A stretch of DNA of 64,000 nucleotides from Hanleya hanleyi (Eukaryota > Mollusca > Polyplacophora > Lepidopleurida > Hanleyidae): NCBI GenBank assembly GCA_036873755.1, contig JAVTVY010025320.1:1-64000 (forward strand). Reading direction: 5' to 3'. Made by a program: the position numbers and the translations under genes. Positions 32,610 through 44,448 of the stretch are shown here, piece by piece. Every line of letters begins with the position of its first letter. Position 1 is the stretch's first letter. The notes beneath the pieces were generated by a model that did not search any database, was not told the DNA's origin, and was given only the letters and a program-made list of their open reading frames with translations.

Positions 32610-34399
32610 ATATCGTACAATGAATTCGCTGAATAAATGGAATTTAGGATCCGGAATGTTTTATGTCAGCGCATCCCATACCGGGAGTGGCCAACGTGTC
32701 TGACAACCCTGAATAAGCTTGTGTTGAGGTACTTTGGACGGGATAGCCTTACCTGGGACAGAGACTGGAGTTCCTGGACATTGTCTGCATTTTATATATC
32801 ACCATAGCGTAAATCCATTGTGTATTATAATCGTCTGACACAACATTCGCGAGGTGTCAGAATTGTGTTTTTCTGGCCCGCCATTCCTGGGCGGACATGT
32901 TGTGTTTAGCGAAGGAAACTGGGTCAAACTGACATTCATAAATTCATGCCTTCCTTGGGAACTCAATGGAAATTAGTTATTCTTATATTCTCAATTAAGA
33001 GTTCTGAAAATAATAACGTTATATTATGTGGTTAATCACTCGTGGACGAAAGTTTCACTTGAAACTATTTTTTTCGCAATGAGATTTGCCTTCGCCAACA
33101 TCATTGGTAGCCCGATTGCTGTGCTGTGGTAAATTTGACTTTGGTTCCGGACAATTCTGACTGTGAGTTGACAATCCGTTATCAAAAATATTATTTGCAT
33201 ACTTTTTGCATACGTCTGCAGTTGTTCATGGTTACTGGCACTGGCAGGATTATCGTGTGAGCTATAAGAATTTTGCCATGCGGACTGGTCTCCGAAACCT
33301 GTAGCATGAGGATTGTAAATGCCGTGCCTGGACTACTTTTCTTGACAAAATTAAAATATCGTTTGTAGTAAACTAGAGTAGTTATAACCAATTTGATAAA
33401 TTCCTTATATCCTATGAGCTAAGGAAATCGTATGTACAAATGTTGGTTCACTAAATTTACAGTTATAATTTGTTATCACTGTTTCTAATTTTGCCCAGCC
33501 TTTCGAGATAGGGCCATTTCCGTCATTCTGATTGGCTGATCATATCACGTGATAATCCAACCGGAGTATATTAATATAGAGCAAGAACCCAGTAGTGGCA
33601 GATAGCTGGCTGGCTACAGCCGTGTACGTATCATCCTATAAGCCTTAAAGGAAGACCTGGGATATTTATACTGTGGAATATTACTTCATATTCAAATAAT
33701 ATTGGGAAGTACTTCTGGAAATTACATCTTGGCTGTACATAATTTGTGCTAAACTGTGAAACAGCGGCTATCTCCCATCACACGTATGCTTCTTATCTGT
33801 CTTCAATTGTGATTGAATATAAGACTTCCAGAGTTAATTGGAAATGCCATACACAGCCTTGAAGTCTACAGTTTCATGAATATAGTGAATGTGTGTGCAT
33901 GTTAGTAGTATATAAAGCTGTGCTACTGGGTTCCAGCATTCGGGCAGTAGGCAGAATAGGTCGTCATTACAACTGCTAGGTATAACCTGTGATAGTCTGA
34001 AGCTGAGGAAATGTGTATACTACATGTTTATTCGATATATCTACATCCTCAATAAAGAAAATCCTATATATGACGGAAATACAGAGTTGATTCGTTCGTG
34101 CTTTTGACCACTCTCGTGGAGATGTGATCATGAACTGGTATTGAATCGTTATACGTAGATGTGATCGTTTCCCCGTACTGAGTCGTCATTGAGTGATATA
34201 CACCTACTGATTCGTTATATCTCAACGTGATCACATAATGGCACAGAGTCGTTACCTACCAACTGGATCCTATTCGGGTACCGAGGTTTGGGTCTTCTCA
34301 TACTGGCATGATACTAAGTCATCATTTACATGATATACCTGAGCTTAATCTACTCAACTCATAATTGGAGACGGACACAAATACGCATATATTACAACA

Positions 34400-34590
34400 G
34401 GGTTCTTCAAAATGTGCTCCCTTGCCTATTTTGGTATTTTTGCCGCATTAAAAAGAAGAATATTTTCTTGTAACAAAAATATTCTTGTTTTATTTCATAT
34501 TTTTGGGATGAGAGAAAATCGTCCCTATAAATGCCTCAAAAGTACCAAAATAGGCAATGCAGCATATACATTTTTTTTATTTAGCTGTCC
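34400..34590. repeat. Small inverted repeat after the 3' LTR
   Basis: GCCTATTTTGGTA (about 34422) and TACCAAAATAGGC (about 34540) form an inverse pair around an AT-rich centre. It may be a small MITE or hairpin and lies directly outside the LTR. Confidence 0.45.
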
Positions 34591-34939
34591 ATCGTAATTT
34601 ATTTCCACGTTCATACTTTCTTATATATTCAAGAAAATACGGTTTTGTAGCTTTGGACAGAAAACCAAATCGGCTTCATTATACTATCAGAGACATGAGA
34701 GTTTTTCTCCCCATGTAAACATCACATATCCTTTGTCGCTTCTCTCTTGCAAAAAAAAAACAGCTTAAGAGTTATGTTTTCTTAATCTTCATTGACATCT
34801 GTCTGGAATTGGTGGTAACTATGGATAAAACGAGCTGAACATCACGTCTACAATGGAGAGATTGAGGAGGCGCTTACTATATTTTGCTGTTATCAAACTA
34901 ATGACTTGATCAATTTAATTTTTTAATTTTGTTTTTCAG

Positions 34940-34970
34940 ATCCCGCAAGGATCGTCTCAAAAACGTTTAG
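34940..34970 (+). CDS. Probable terminal coding exon of the micro-exon gene
   Basis: A T-rich tract and TTTTTCAG precede the exon. Joined in phase 2 to micro-exon 6 it reads SRKDRLKNV then TAG at 34968-34970. The basic peptide continues the charged helical style, and the stop would end the protein. The exon's 3' end and poly-A site are not certain. Because only nine residues are involved, this assignment is the weakest of the exon set. Confidence 0.45.
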
Positions 34971-35500
34971 AGAAAAGGTTGTGCCTGTTACTGAAAATTT
35001 ACACCAAGTTACATGTAAATACTAATATGTTATGTCTACAATCGTCGAAGCCTTGAAATCACATGAACGCTCGTCAGTGTGCAACAACATTCAGAAGACT
35101 AGATGACAGTGTTCCAGGATCCTTCCGGTAATCTCCAACTTTGTACATAAGTCAGGACATGCTATCAATATGGCTAACGTTTCCGCCGCAGCTAATTCCA
35201 GTCTCAAAAATGTGGTAGCTGTCAAGATTTGTATATATCCTAACTGTCCTCTTTCACATTACATTTAGTTTAATCACTAAGACCAAGGCAGAAGTTGTAG
35301 AACTAGGGCTTTATTACAGGCGCATGCTTGTAGACCCAATATGTAATTACACAATATTAATAATATAATTGCATGCAAAATTGTTATGAACATGTGAGTA
35401 AAAAGAACGATTCAGAACAGCATGCAAATCAGATGGTTGACAACATACAAGTAGACCAGAGTTATATCCATGTACAAATTGTGTGTGTGACATAGACATG
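34971..35500. other. Possible 3' UTR / intergenic, no gene seen
   Basis: This is AT-rich with no open frame of note. If 34940 is the last coding exon, this would be its 3' UTR. The first AATAAA-like signal is at about 35641, inside a repeat. Confidence 0.35.
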
Positions 35501-35501
35501 A

Positions 35502-35712
35502 CAAACATAGGCTACACATAGAAGCTATACACATAGAATATCCGTAGGCGAAATTGCACATTATAAAAATGCTTAAATGCATGCAGCAACAATAGAAATA
35601 CATACATGTACGTACAGATTTGCTGAGCATATTACCTATAAATAAAATATAATAGTATAAAGCATAATAGACAATGCCTAACCATAAAACCCCCAAGCCG
35701 CAGCCCACCAAG
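35502..35712. repeat. Dispersed repeat family C, copy 1
   Basis: GGCTACACATAGAAGCTATA, then CACATAGAATATCC, CTTAAATGCATGCAGCAACA, GCTGAGCATATTACCTAT and AAAGCATAATAGACAATGCC are shared with 38352-38577. Cysteine- and tyrosine-rich minus-strand peptides read here come from the repeat. Confidence 0.75.
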
Positions 35713-35827
35713 CCGAGCCGTCTTCTCTCTCCATCTAGCATGACTGTAGGATAAGGGCTTGAGAGGCCACAACCTTCTCCTTGAGACCCAACTCAAGATA
35801 TTTTTTTAAGCCTTACTTCTCCAGTCA

Positions 35828-36120
35828 TCAACCCGCTGAATCAATTCGGAGGGCCCAGGATGTATCACCTCGACGAAAGCTATGCGAGGAGTACAGATTT
35901 GGATTACGTCCAGACTTCTTGATCGAATCCTTAACGAAACGCTGTAAAAAGACATAGGTGACTGGAGAAGATCTATCACCACCGATCTTGGGTAAGGAGA
36001 AGGCTGGAGACCTGGAGTCCCCGGGGACTAATTTAACCATGCGAGAGAAGACAGGACACAAAGGAGACCCGGGAATAGCCAACAAGGGCATTCTAAGTTC
36101 ACGTTGCCCAAATTGAATAA
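35828..36120 (-). pseudogene. Tyrosine recombinase fragment (DIRS/Crypton-type)
   Basis: On the minus strand the frame reads IIQFGQRELRMPLLAIPGSP, LCPVFSRM, then VTYVFLQRFVKDSIKKSG, then LYSSHSFRRGDTSWA before a stop. SSHSFRRG carries the H-x-x-R pair of tyrosine recombinases, in the form typical of DIRS/Crypton-like elements of invertebrates. The final catalytic Tyr region and the N-terminal half are missing. It would have catalysed element insertion through strand exchange, and is now a remnant. Confidence 0.75.
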
Positions 36121-36124
36121 TCGA

Positions 36125-37315
36125 GATTTATATGGGCTTGTGTGCTAGCATATGTTTTGTATAAAGACATTGGTAGTAGATAGATGGACAAGCGGTCTAT
36201 ATTGTGACAGCTCATATCACGCCGAACGCCAAGTTCAAAGTTCTCTTTAGCGAACTCGATATTCATTTCTACACGATCTATTGGTCATAGGAGTGTGAGC
36301 TATAACCTTTTCTAATTGAGTTTTTTATATATATTTTTAAATTCTGGTCAGTTGAATAAATATGCAGGGTAAGGGTTCTGTTCGCAGGAATTCCGGTTAA
36401 ACATTGGATATTTTCTTCGAAAGTTGATACACTGTAGTTTAATTGGCCTGTTATTTTGGTGTTCAACAAGTCTCACTAGTATCAGCGAAATACGCTTTGT
36501 GTTCATCTTGTGATTTTGTTTTATTTCTTAATTAAACAAATGGGGCGTTAAGAGTGAATGAGAGAGACATGGTTTTCTTGGGTTGGTGAAATAAATATAC
36601 ATGTAGCATGATTAACTGGAAATGTGTTGTATACATTTTTTGATGCAGAAATGCGTGCAAGTAATACATGTAGTTAAAATTCTCCAGTGGGTTAAGAACA
36701 TAAATTCGTTCCATGATAAATATTTGTTTATTGATATTTTCTCGATTCGTTCATTAATTGGCAAATATAAATCTACATGTCTCGTGATACATGACAATCC
36801 AGCAAGCCTATTTTTTAGAAGTGTACGCGCAAATGAACTGCGTTTTTGGTTGTATATGCTGATCATTTATACTTGTTTGTTCACTAGCAACGACTGTGCT
36901 TGGGTTTACAGATGGATTGTTTTGTGATTTTATATTCAAAGTATATTCTTACTTGTTTTTGGTATAAAACTGTCGGTGTATATGGGATATATAATGCAGA
37001 TATTTATACTCAGTACCTCCATACTGCATGTGTGGGTTAGTTTTTGGAATAAACAGGTCAGCATGCGGTCCCAGTGTTTTTCGTAAATATATATACATAT
37101 ATACATGCGCAGATATAATGGGTACTGTAACACATGTATATCAGATTTTAAAGTAATCAATATGTTCGAAATCTGTATGTTATCATTTTCAAATTAATTC
37201 CTGCTCATTTGGCAAAAGTTTCGACAAGAGGATGCAAATCTGTTGCATGCAATTGCGTAATAGTACATATATATTATTTGGGGATGAAGGGTTCTTGTAA
37301 ATGGACTTGAGCTCA
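36125..37315. other. No gene seen
   Basis: AT-rich sequence with overlapping random short frames on both strands. I recognise no exon or transposon protein. Confidence 0.45.
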
Positions 37316-37319
37316 TTTA

Positions 37320-38170
37320 GTGTTTGGGTTAAAGACCCGGTGTAAAAGGAGTTGATGCCCTTGAATATTTTGGGTTATTGTTTTGTTTTTGGGTATAGAG
37401 GCCCAGTGTAAACGGGTTAGAGGCCCATAATTGTTTAGAGGCCCATGATTGTTTTGGGTTAGAGGCCCATGATTGTTTTGGGTTAGAGGCCCATGATTGT
37501 TTTGGGTTAGAGGCCCATGATTGTTTTGGGTTAGAGGCCCATGATTGTTTTGGGTTAGAGGCCCATGATTGTTTTGGGTTAGAGGCTCATGATTGTTTTG
37601 GGTTAGATACCCATGATTGTTTTGGGGTTAGAGGCCTACGATTGTTTTCGGGTTAGAGTCTCACGATTGCTTTTGTGTTAGAGGCCCATGATTGTTTTGG
37701 GGTTAGAGGCCCACGATTGTTTTGGGGTTGGAGGCCCAGTGTGAACGGGTTAGAGGTCCTTGATTAAATTAGGATAGAGGCCCTTGATTAAATTGAGTTA
37801 GAGGCCCTTGATTGAATTGGGTTAGAGGCCCTTGATTAAATTGCGTTAGAGACCCTTGATTGAATTGGGTTGGAGGCCCTTGACTAAATTGGGTTAACCA
37901 GTGTAAAAAGATTACATGCCCTTAAATAATTTGGGCTAGATGCCCATGATTGTCTCGGTTTAGATGCCCAGTATACTTGGGTTAGAGGCCCAATGTAAAC
38001 GGTTAGACGCCTATGGATGTTTTGAACTAGAGAGCCAGTGTAAATGGGTTTGAGGCCCCTGCTTATGTTGGGATCAAGCCCCGATGTAAATAAGTTAGAA
38101 GGGCATGGTTTAATATTTTGGGTTAAAGCCAGGTGGAAATGGGTTGGATGCCCATGGATTATGTTGATAA
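37320..38170. repeat. 24-bp minisatellite GGGTTAGAGGCCCATGATTG-TTTT
   Basis: The central part has identical 24-bp units (about 37440-37600). Diverged variants follow (GTTAGAGGCCCTTGATTAAA-TTGG), and looser GGCCCAGTGTAAA-type units lie at both edges. The pattern of uniform centre and decayed edges is usual for unequal exchange. Stops occur in all frames, so it is not coding. Confidence 0.88.
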
Positions 38171-38351
38171 TCGGTTAGAGATATGCGGGTTACATGTGGG
38201 TGGAGACCCCGAGAGATGGGTTTGAGGCCCATACAATGTGTTTTTTTGATGAATAAAGATTCGTCTCGGTTTGTACCACACGACACAACCACAAAGCTGT
38301 AGTTTGTTATTTTCTTTTGGGGGGAACGATCTGCGGGATTATGTGGAGAAA

Positions 38352-38577
38352 AGCGAAGGCTACACATAGAAGCTATACACATAGAATATCCATAGGCGAC
38401 AAAAAATTGCACAATATAAAAATGCTTAAATGCATGCAGCAACAATAAAAATACATGCATGTACGTACACACTTGCTGAGCATATTACCTATGAAATCAA
38501 TGATGAATATAGGTAAAATATAATAATGTAAAGCATAATAGACAATGCCAGACCTTAAAACCCACCAACCCACCAAT
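38352..38577. repeat. Dispersed repeat family C, copy 2
   Basis: This matches 35502-35712 with small indels, including an extra ATCAATGATGAATATAGGT near 38495. The two copies bracket the tyrosine-recombinase fragment and the minisatellite in direct orientation. Confidence 0.75.
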
Positions 38578-38579
38578 CA

Positions 38580-39345
38580 CGTGATGGGGCGAATCCAGGA
38601 GGCATGGTTGTGCGCACTTATCCTGCGTTTGCAAATAACTCTTCTGTATTGTCCTTTAGCATCTTAGCTTGCTAAGGGCATTTCACGTTCCACTTAACAC
38701 TACCCTTAGCTCAATGGCTTCGTTCTCCGTGTATTTCGCCCCATGTCAGCTTCCCCAAGCATCAAGTCACATGTCCGCTCTATTTAAACGAGCCAATGAA
38801 ATTATCCGAATTCAAATATTTTGACCTGGGAATCTCAGATGTGAGACATGTCGATTGCACTTAGGTGCTCGAGGCGCAAGACTGTGGGAGACCAAACCGA
38901 AGTTGTGCGAATTAGCTACTTTATTTCTCACTCTAATGGAGCATGCTTCTTTGTTTTTCTTAAGAAAAATCATATTACAAACGGCCTAACATATTAGAAA
39001 AAAAATAAAATCGGCGGCAGTTCACAGGAAAATGATATGATTTTTATTTTGTGATGGGGGCACTTCGAGGCCCACCAAGAGATCATTTCAAACGATCGCT
39101 TTCTGGAGGTGTGTCTTCATTTTATGAATCTGATTGCGCCGATGTCGGGTCTCACGGGACCAATCGCATGTGACCATTTGGGAAACGCCCTGTTACACTC
39201 AGATATCACCAGTTATCGCATGGCTATGAGCAGAAGTTTCTACGTATGATCGTGCCATGCGTTCGGATGATGTCCTTCAGCTGAGACGTTGGGATAAATT
39301 GGTCTGTAAAAAAATGCTACACAATGAGGATAAGACAATAAGTGT
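38580..39345. other. No gene seen
   Basis: No open frame or repeat signature that I can assign. Confidence 0.4.
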
Positions 39346-39349
39346 TTAC

Positions 39350-39562
39350 TTCGCAAAAGCTGCATGATAAAATTAGTAAATAATCATCTGATGTGGAATA
39401 AAATAGCTTTTGCTCACTTTTCCTCGCAGAAAATCAGGAACTTTGAAGAAAAATGGCGAAAAAAAAAATTATACACCACACGGCCGACATATCGAATTTA
39501 TCACATGATCCTCGGCTCGGAGGGTTATGTAAAAGGATCAAAATAACCCCAATATGATAAGC
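39350..39562. repeat. Dispersed repeat family B, copy 2
   Basis: Diverged match to 20870-21085 in the same orientation. Confidence 0.65.
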
Positions 39563-39629
39563 TACTACCGAGAGTCAGCTCTCAGGAACTCAATCAAATT
39601 ATGTCTGTGTCCGGGCGTTCTCGGATGTG

Positions 39630-39966
39630 CTCTCAGAACTGCCCATACGTCTCAATCTGCGGATCTGCATGATGTGTTCTTACTTTTGGTAAGTTCTCAA
39701 AGCAACTCCTTGATGAATTTTAGATGTACATGTTCGAAGCCATCTGAATCCCCAAAAGTTTCTCTGGCACCCCAAACCTCACTGCCATATAAAAGTATTG
39801 GTTTTATTAATGTGTCAACCAACTTTTCGGATAGTCTACATCCTGTATCGTTGTCTAATAATTGCTTCATTTTGAAATATGCTTTCAGCCCTTTAGGTAG
39901 ATTCTCTCTTGTCAGAGAAAAGTTACCATTGCTTTCAAGAATTATGCCTAAATAGGTATAAATTGC
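39630..39966 (-). pseudogene. LINE reverse-transcriptase C-terminal fragment
   Basis: On the minus strand the frame reads YLGIILESNGNFSL, LPKGLKAYFKMKQLL, then KLVDTLIKPILLYGSEVWG, then LKFIKELL and a stop. YLG..L...G.F..., then L.DTLI.PI.LYGSEVWG, is the standard post-catalytic region of CR1/L2/jockey-type RTs. The catalytic palm is absent. The plus-strand frame over the same bases is its shadow. Confidence 0.8.
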
Positions 39967-40401
39967 TTGATTACCTCCTTAAGAATAATGGAGCCGATGC
40001 CCATTGTTTTTGAGGAATGAAGAGTTTCGAGGACATTCCGCTACTTAAAACACACCACTCACAAAGGCCATGGTATCAACGCCGACGCTAGTTTAACTGC
40101 CAAAGCAGTACATGTGCTGCAAGGCTTGAAGTTGTCGTGACGATGATGTCACGATAATGTGTCATTTAAGACGACATGAAGTTAACATTGTAAATGATGA
40201 ACTCTGAATAAAGTTCGCTGATTCTGCGTGGTGCTCTTGGTTTTACATGCAGGACATTGTACATATGACAATAACTCCAACTGTTTATGGTTGAAGATCG
40301 GTAGATTAGTCGTCACCATGGTGTGATTCGACATCGATTGGCCATGCCTCTCGACACTTATAAATGCAATCACAGCGTTGATCAGAGAGTTTTACTAATC
40401 A

Positions 40402-40620
40402 GTGTCTGGAGAGAGAGAGACCGAAGTGCATTTTGACACCGGGCGTGGATTTCACTTTTATATCGGTGGTATACAGATGGACTATATACATTTTGTTATA
40501 CTTGCCACATTTGTGATCTCTGAATGTGGCTATTCATCACATTGGATTCATCATACTACAAACTGTGTCAGAAGAATGAAAACTGTCATCCACACTCGGG
40601 ATTCCGGACTTCCGTCGTGA
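40402..40620 (+). other. Short open frame shared by both duplication units
   Basis: The frame encodes about 72 residues with the stretch YIHFVILATFVIS, which could be a membrane segment, after FDTGRGFHFYIGG. The same frame is present in unit 2 (47593-47787), starting later because of a sequence change at the 5' end. Conservation follows from the recent duplication and is not evidence of selection. No homology recognised. Confidence 0.25.
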
Positions 40621-40624
40621 CTAT

Positions 40625-40880
40625 CGCAGTTTGGTGATCTGATTACTGTGAGAGACTGATAATGATTACTGAGTGTCGCAGATTGAAAACATACTGTCGC
40701 AGATTGAATAACTGATTGACATTTGTCGCAACTTATTACTGATTGGTCTGTCGCAAAATGACTACTGATTATTCTGTCGCAAAATGACTACTAATTATTC
40801 TGTCGCAAAGTGACTACTCTGTCGCAAACTGATTACTGTGTGTCGCAGATTGGATACATACTTCGGCATATTGAATTACT
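40625..40880. repeat. TGTCGCA-based tandem repeat, unit 1
   Basis: TGTCGCA(G/A)A followed by TGACTACTGATTATTC or variants recurs about nine times at 25-35 bp spacing. The same array is at 47792-48050 in unit 2. Confidence 0.75.
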
Positions 40881-41055
40881 GATTGCCGCAGTTGAAGTGC
40901 AAGTAGCCCACAGATACCATATGTTGCGAAAGTGGGGATTTGGGACGAGTGAATGTAATTTTCTGGTCTGTTTCCGACGTTGTTTATCTACCTCGTTGAC
41001 ACATCAGAGATCACACGGCATGACTCTAATAACAGATCAGAGTCTTGGTACTTGA

Positions 41056-43635
41056 CTAACTGAATAATTTCATCGAGACAAATTCTGCAAAATTATACAT
41101 TCGCATTGGCAGTTTTGTGAAATAAATTATATATTTTTTTAGAAGTTTAGTTGCCGTTTAGCATGAAAATAGGTCAAAATATCCCAATTAGACTATATGT
41201 TTCAACTTGGATTTAATATCCGAAGCGGGATTTATTGCTCTGACCTGTTGAACTCAAATCGCATGTAGTAACTGTAGAACTAATATTGCATCTCTGTGTG
41301 ATTGTGAATTTTCTACCGCGAAAAGCCTATTTAGAGTTTTTTTATTATTAATATTTCTATGAACGTGTGCAGGTACCATGCCTTATTATTTCGTGAAGGT
41401 GACTATTAAGGGGAATTAGGACTTGTGACATTTTTGAAAGTTTTTGCCAAGTCTAAATTTCTAAAAACGACCCCTATCATTATAATGACCAAATTTTATG
41501 ACACAATGATACCATGAGACATGATATGACAAAAAATGTATTTCTTTTTTTTTCGAAAAAAATTTCAATACCTTTGTGAAGCAAAAATGTAATGAAATGA
41601 CAAAGAATTTCGTGAAGCGACTTTCAGGAAATAAATACTATAACAGGCCAGGAAAACGATAAATAAAATGACTCAACTAAGTTTTGGAGGTCCTACGAGC
41701 GAAATTATCCATTTCGCCTGAAGCACGTGGCCGTACATCCATTCTCGACTCTGCATCATCACAAATGACCCCTGAAATCTCACCATTTTGCTCCCGACGT
41801 GACAACGAAATAAAGATAATTCTATAGAAAATAAACTATAGCAGATATCAATTTCAAATTTTCCACAAATACACAGTAAGATACGTACTTTTCAGCCCAT
41901 CTGTTTAAATAGAGATCGAATTTAGCGCTTTCATCCCAAACACTTCGGTGTGTCTCAGGCCATGCTTCTTTTCCAAACAAGGTGACCCATCACATCTCAA
42001 TAATATTCATACGCCCATATAGGCATGTCCAAAATATCGTCAATATCATGTATAAACATCAAAGAAGCATCATAATTGAGCGAAATATGGTGATATTTAG
42101 CATCCAACATATTTATTTCGACAGTTTCGAAAGAAGAAAACGATTTCTGTAAACCTCTCTAGAGATCTACTTTTCGAGCAGCCTTACTCTAATATCCTGC
42201 CTCCTGCTTCTCGTGAAATCGCGCGAGATATGATATTTTGGTGAAACTGAGGAAAAACAGATCATCCGTCTAATTACATCAAATTTAGGCAACAAAGATG
42301 GTATTATAGTAAATTTCGGTGAGTAGCCCTCCCATCTGAATGGTTCGGCATTCCGATCGCATGTTCTGAAAGCGTTTGTCGATGAAAATGGGTGAGCGTA
42401 AACGTGTGTACATGAATGGCATTAACCCTCACGGCCATGTGCCAACAACAACAACAGCACGAAACAACAACGACATGTTGAATGACTGTCTTGTTCAGAC
42501 TGACTTTGATTGACAGGTGTTCAGTTTTGTGTGAAGGGTTAATGCATCGAGGCCGGAAATAGTCCACCTGAGCAGGAAGAAATGTGAATCGCCATTTTTC
42601 TGAACAATTCAGTTTGCTTGACCACGTGTAGCATTCTATTTCCCAACAACTTCAAGAAGATCATTCTTGTTTGGCCTCAACGAAGGGATGATTCAACTTT
42701 ATTCGTGAGTTAAACAGTCACCACATTTCTTCGATTTCCAAATTTTACTTCGAAAAATCCACTACATTTTTTATCCATTTTGTTCCACAAAGTCATTTTT
42801 TCGAATTACTTCAAAGAAATAGTCATATTTTCTTGTGTTTAATTGTGTTTCCTATCTTTCTGGGATGAAATAATGCACCCTTGATAATTGAGTGCCTTTT
42901 TGAAAATTTCAACCTGACAAACAAAATGTCAAAATCTCTCAAGTCCCCCTGATTCTTAAATGTTGAAAGATTGCACCACTCTACTTTGCTGTCATTTTTT
43001 CATGTAACTATATGACTTTACTATCGTGGCTGCAGAAGTCCTATATGTAAACCGGCCCACGAAATTGAAGTTCGCTCTTCCGACTGTTCCAGTTCAGAGA
43101 TCTCGTGTGGGCAATTAAATTGATGTCTTGTAACATGAGGGAGGTGATGGGGGTAATTTAACTGTGTTATGATGCCAACCGGTCATTTAATTGTCATGGA
43201 TGTACATCGCATCACAGGATAGAAGTGGTACAAAATGTCATCAGGTTTCAGCCCTTTTAGAAAAACACCGCGGAAGACACGTTTAAACCCATAGACGGCA
43301 TGGAAGACAATCCCGTTTGAACTTTCAACTCGTAATATGCAAATCACTCATCCCATCACTAAAGTGGCCTTCTTATCTGTCATGTATATAAACGTTTTAC
43401 AAGCATACTATCATAGAGGAATACGAGTGACGAAGTCGTGGGACTTGCTCAATATTACACTAACTCCCTCATAGCTTAGTAATCTTATGTCATATATATG
43501 CGTTATCACAACATTAATAAATGTACTAGATATTGAATTGTGTGTATTTCTCTTCAAACTAATATAGGCTCTAGCTACCTTAACTCTCCATTCCGTAGAA
43601 AGCAATGTTCGAGCAACTGTTCATTCCTTAAAAAT
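41056..43635. other. Unassigned 2.6 kb, repeated at 48223-50785
   Basis: AT-rich, with no coding frame that I accept. A minus-strand frame at 42304-42567 (HTFTLTHFHRQTL..) is preserved in both units but has low-complexity His/Val/Cys runs and no known domain. It may be untranslated or LTR sequence of the gypsy family, or host DNA carried along. Confidence 0.35.
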
Positions 43636-43778
43636 AATGGAGCGTCGGAACAATAGAGTGACGTCACAAGTGTGTTTTAAAACACCCTCTGGTGCTGGAG
43701 CCCGTATCGCGGCAGTGGCGTCTGTTAATCGTCTTCTATTCTTCAGTCGTTGGAACGTTACGGCTGTAATGCTCACAC

Positions 43779-44066
43779 AATATATAACACCCCAGTCGCT
43801 GGAGTCCCTCCACGAATGTGGCGGCCCATACATCTTCTTCGCCCCCAGTCGTCGGATTCCGATCCTAACAATGTCGGCTCACCAGTCTGCTTCACCCTTA
43901 CAGGTAAGTATAGCGCGTCGTCTCTACCCTCACGGCTGCTGCGACCCGTCTATAGACACGACCCGTTGGTGCACGACTTCACTACGACCCTTCAGGTAAG
44001 AATACGCGTTCAGTTCGTCCTCTATAGCCGGCACGACATTTACGGTATATATTGTGTTATAATCGC
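43779..44066. repeat. Gypsy-family flank segment (copy in unit 1)
   Basis: AACACCCCAGTCGCTGGAGT through ATTGTGTTATAATCGCGT is shared with 50936-51217 and 56521-56802. Its last part also matches 54368-54425 and 63180-63245. It contains two donor-like sites on the plus strand, ACAG|GTAAGTAT and TCAG|GTAAGAAT. In the third family member it abuts the pol end, so it is probably 3' non-coding or LTR sequence of the minus-strand element. Confidence 0.6.
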
Positions 44067-44448
44067 GTATGTATGCTGGCAGGGTCGTCATCCGAGCTGT
44101 CGGCTCTGTAGGCTCTTCCGGGACATCACTTAGTGTGGACATATTGCCACAGAAGGTACCAGCGTGAATGACTGGATTCGTCGAAAGCGTTCAGCATACA
44201 TATAGACACACTACCATCAGACAAATCTCCCACAACCATCGTGTGCTTCCACACTATCCCTCGTATCGATACTCTGAAGGCATACGGGAACCGTCAGCTA
44301 CCTTGCTGGAGTGGTACCTGGAGTCTTGAAGAACTGGTTCCACATCTGGGTCAAGCCGCTGCCATATCCTGCGGCTAATCAAGGAGATAGATGCCCAGAG
44401 TCCACGAAGCACATCGCTCTGACTGACCCGATTTACGCGGGTGGGCAT
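43930..44448 (-). pseudogene. pol: Gypsy protease/linker stub, unit 1
   Basis: The minus-strand frame 44448-44254 reads MPTRVNRVSQSDVLRGLWAS then SISLISRR..., and is followed after a deletion by NMSTLSDVPEEPTEPTARMT (from 44142). Both match the full pol at 58.6-59.28 kb. Everything from mid-protease to the linker is missing, and RT onward is absent. The codons before ASISLIS do not give D-S-G in this frame; the bases for it lie one frame away, as in the other copies. It cannot yield an enzyme. Confidence 0.75.

Larger units (their letters stand above)
30541..34396 (+). repeat. 3' LTR of Ty3/gypsy element (split by a LINE)
   Basis: It starts TGTGATATACGTGAA after the polypurine tract and ends ATATTACA. 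It is split at 30712/32610 by a LINE. 32979-33663 has no obvious partner in the 5' LTR, which has its own insertion there; 33664-34396 again matches 23869-24590. Removing the LINE leaves an LTR of roughly 2 kb. Confidence 0.82.

Noticed and set aside
35087..35130. Possible extra exon AAGACTAGATGACAG.. with GTAATC donor
   Set aside because: The acceptor lacks a pyrimidine tract and the preceding exon already ends in a stop; not supportable.
37300..38200. CRISPR-like array
   Set aside because: Units are contiguous 24-bp tandem copies with no unique spacers, in a eukaryotic sequence; it is a minisatellite.
39554..39955. 133-residue plus-strand protein
   Set aside because: It is the shadow of a minus-strand LINE RT fragment with clear conserved blocks.
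42304..42567. 87-residue minus-strand frame kept in both duplication units
   Set aside because: Identity reflects recent duplication; Val/Cys/His runs come from GTT/CAACAA repeats and no domain is visible.
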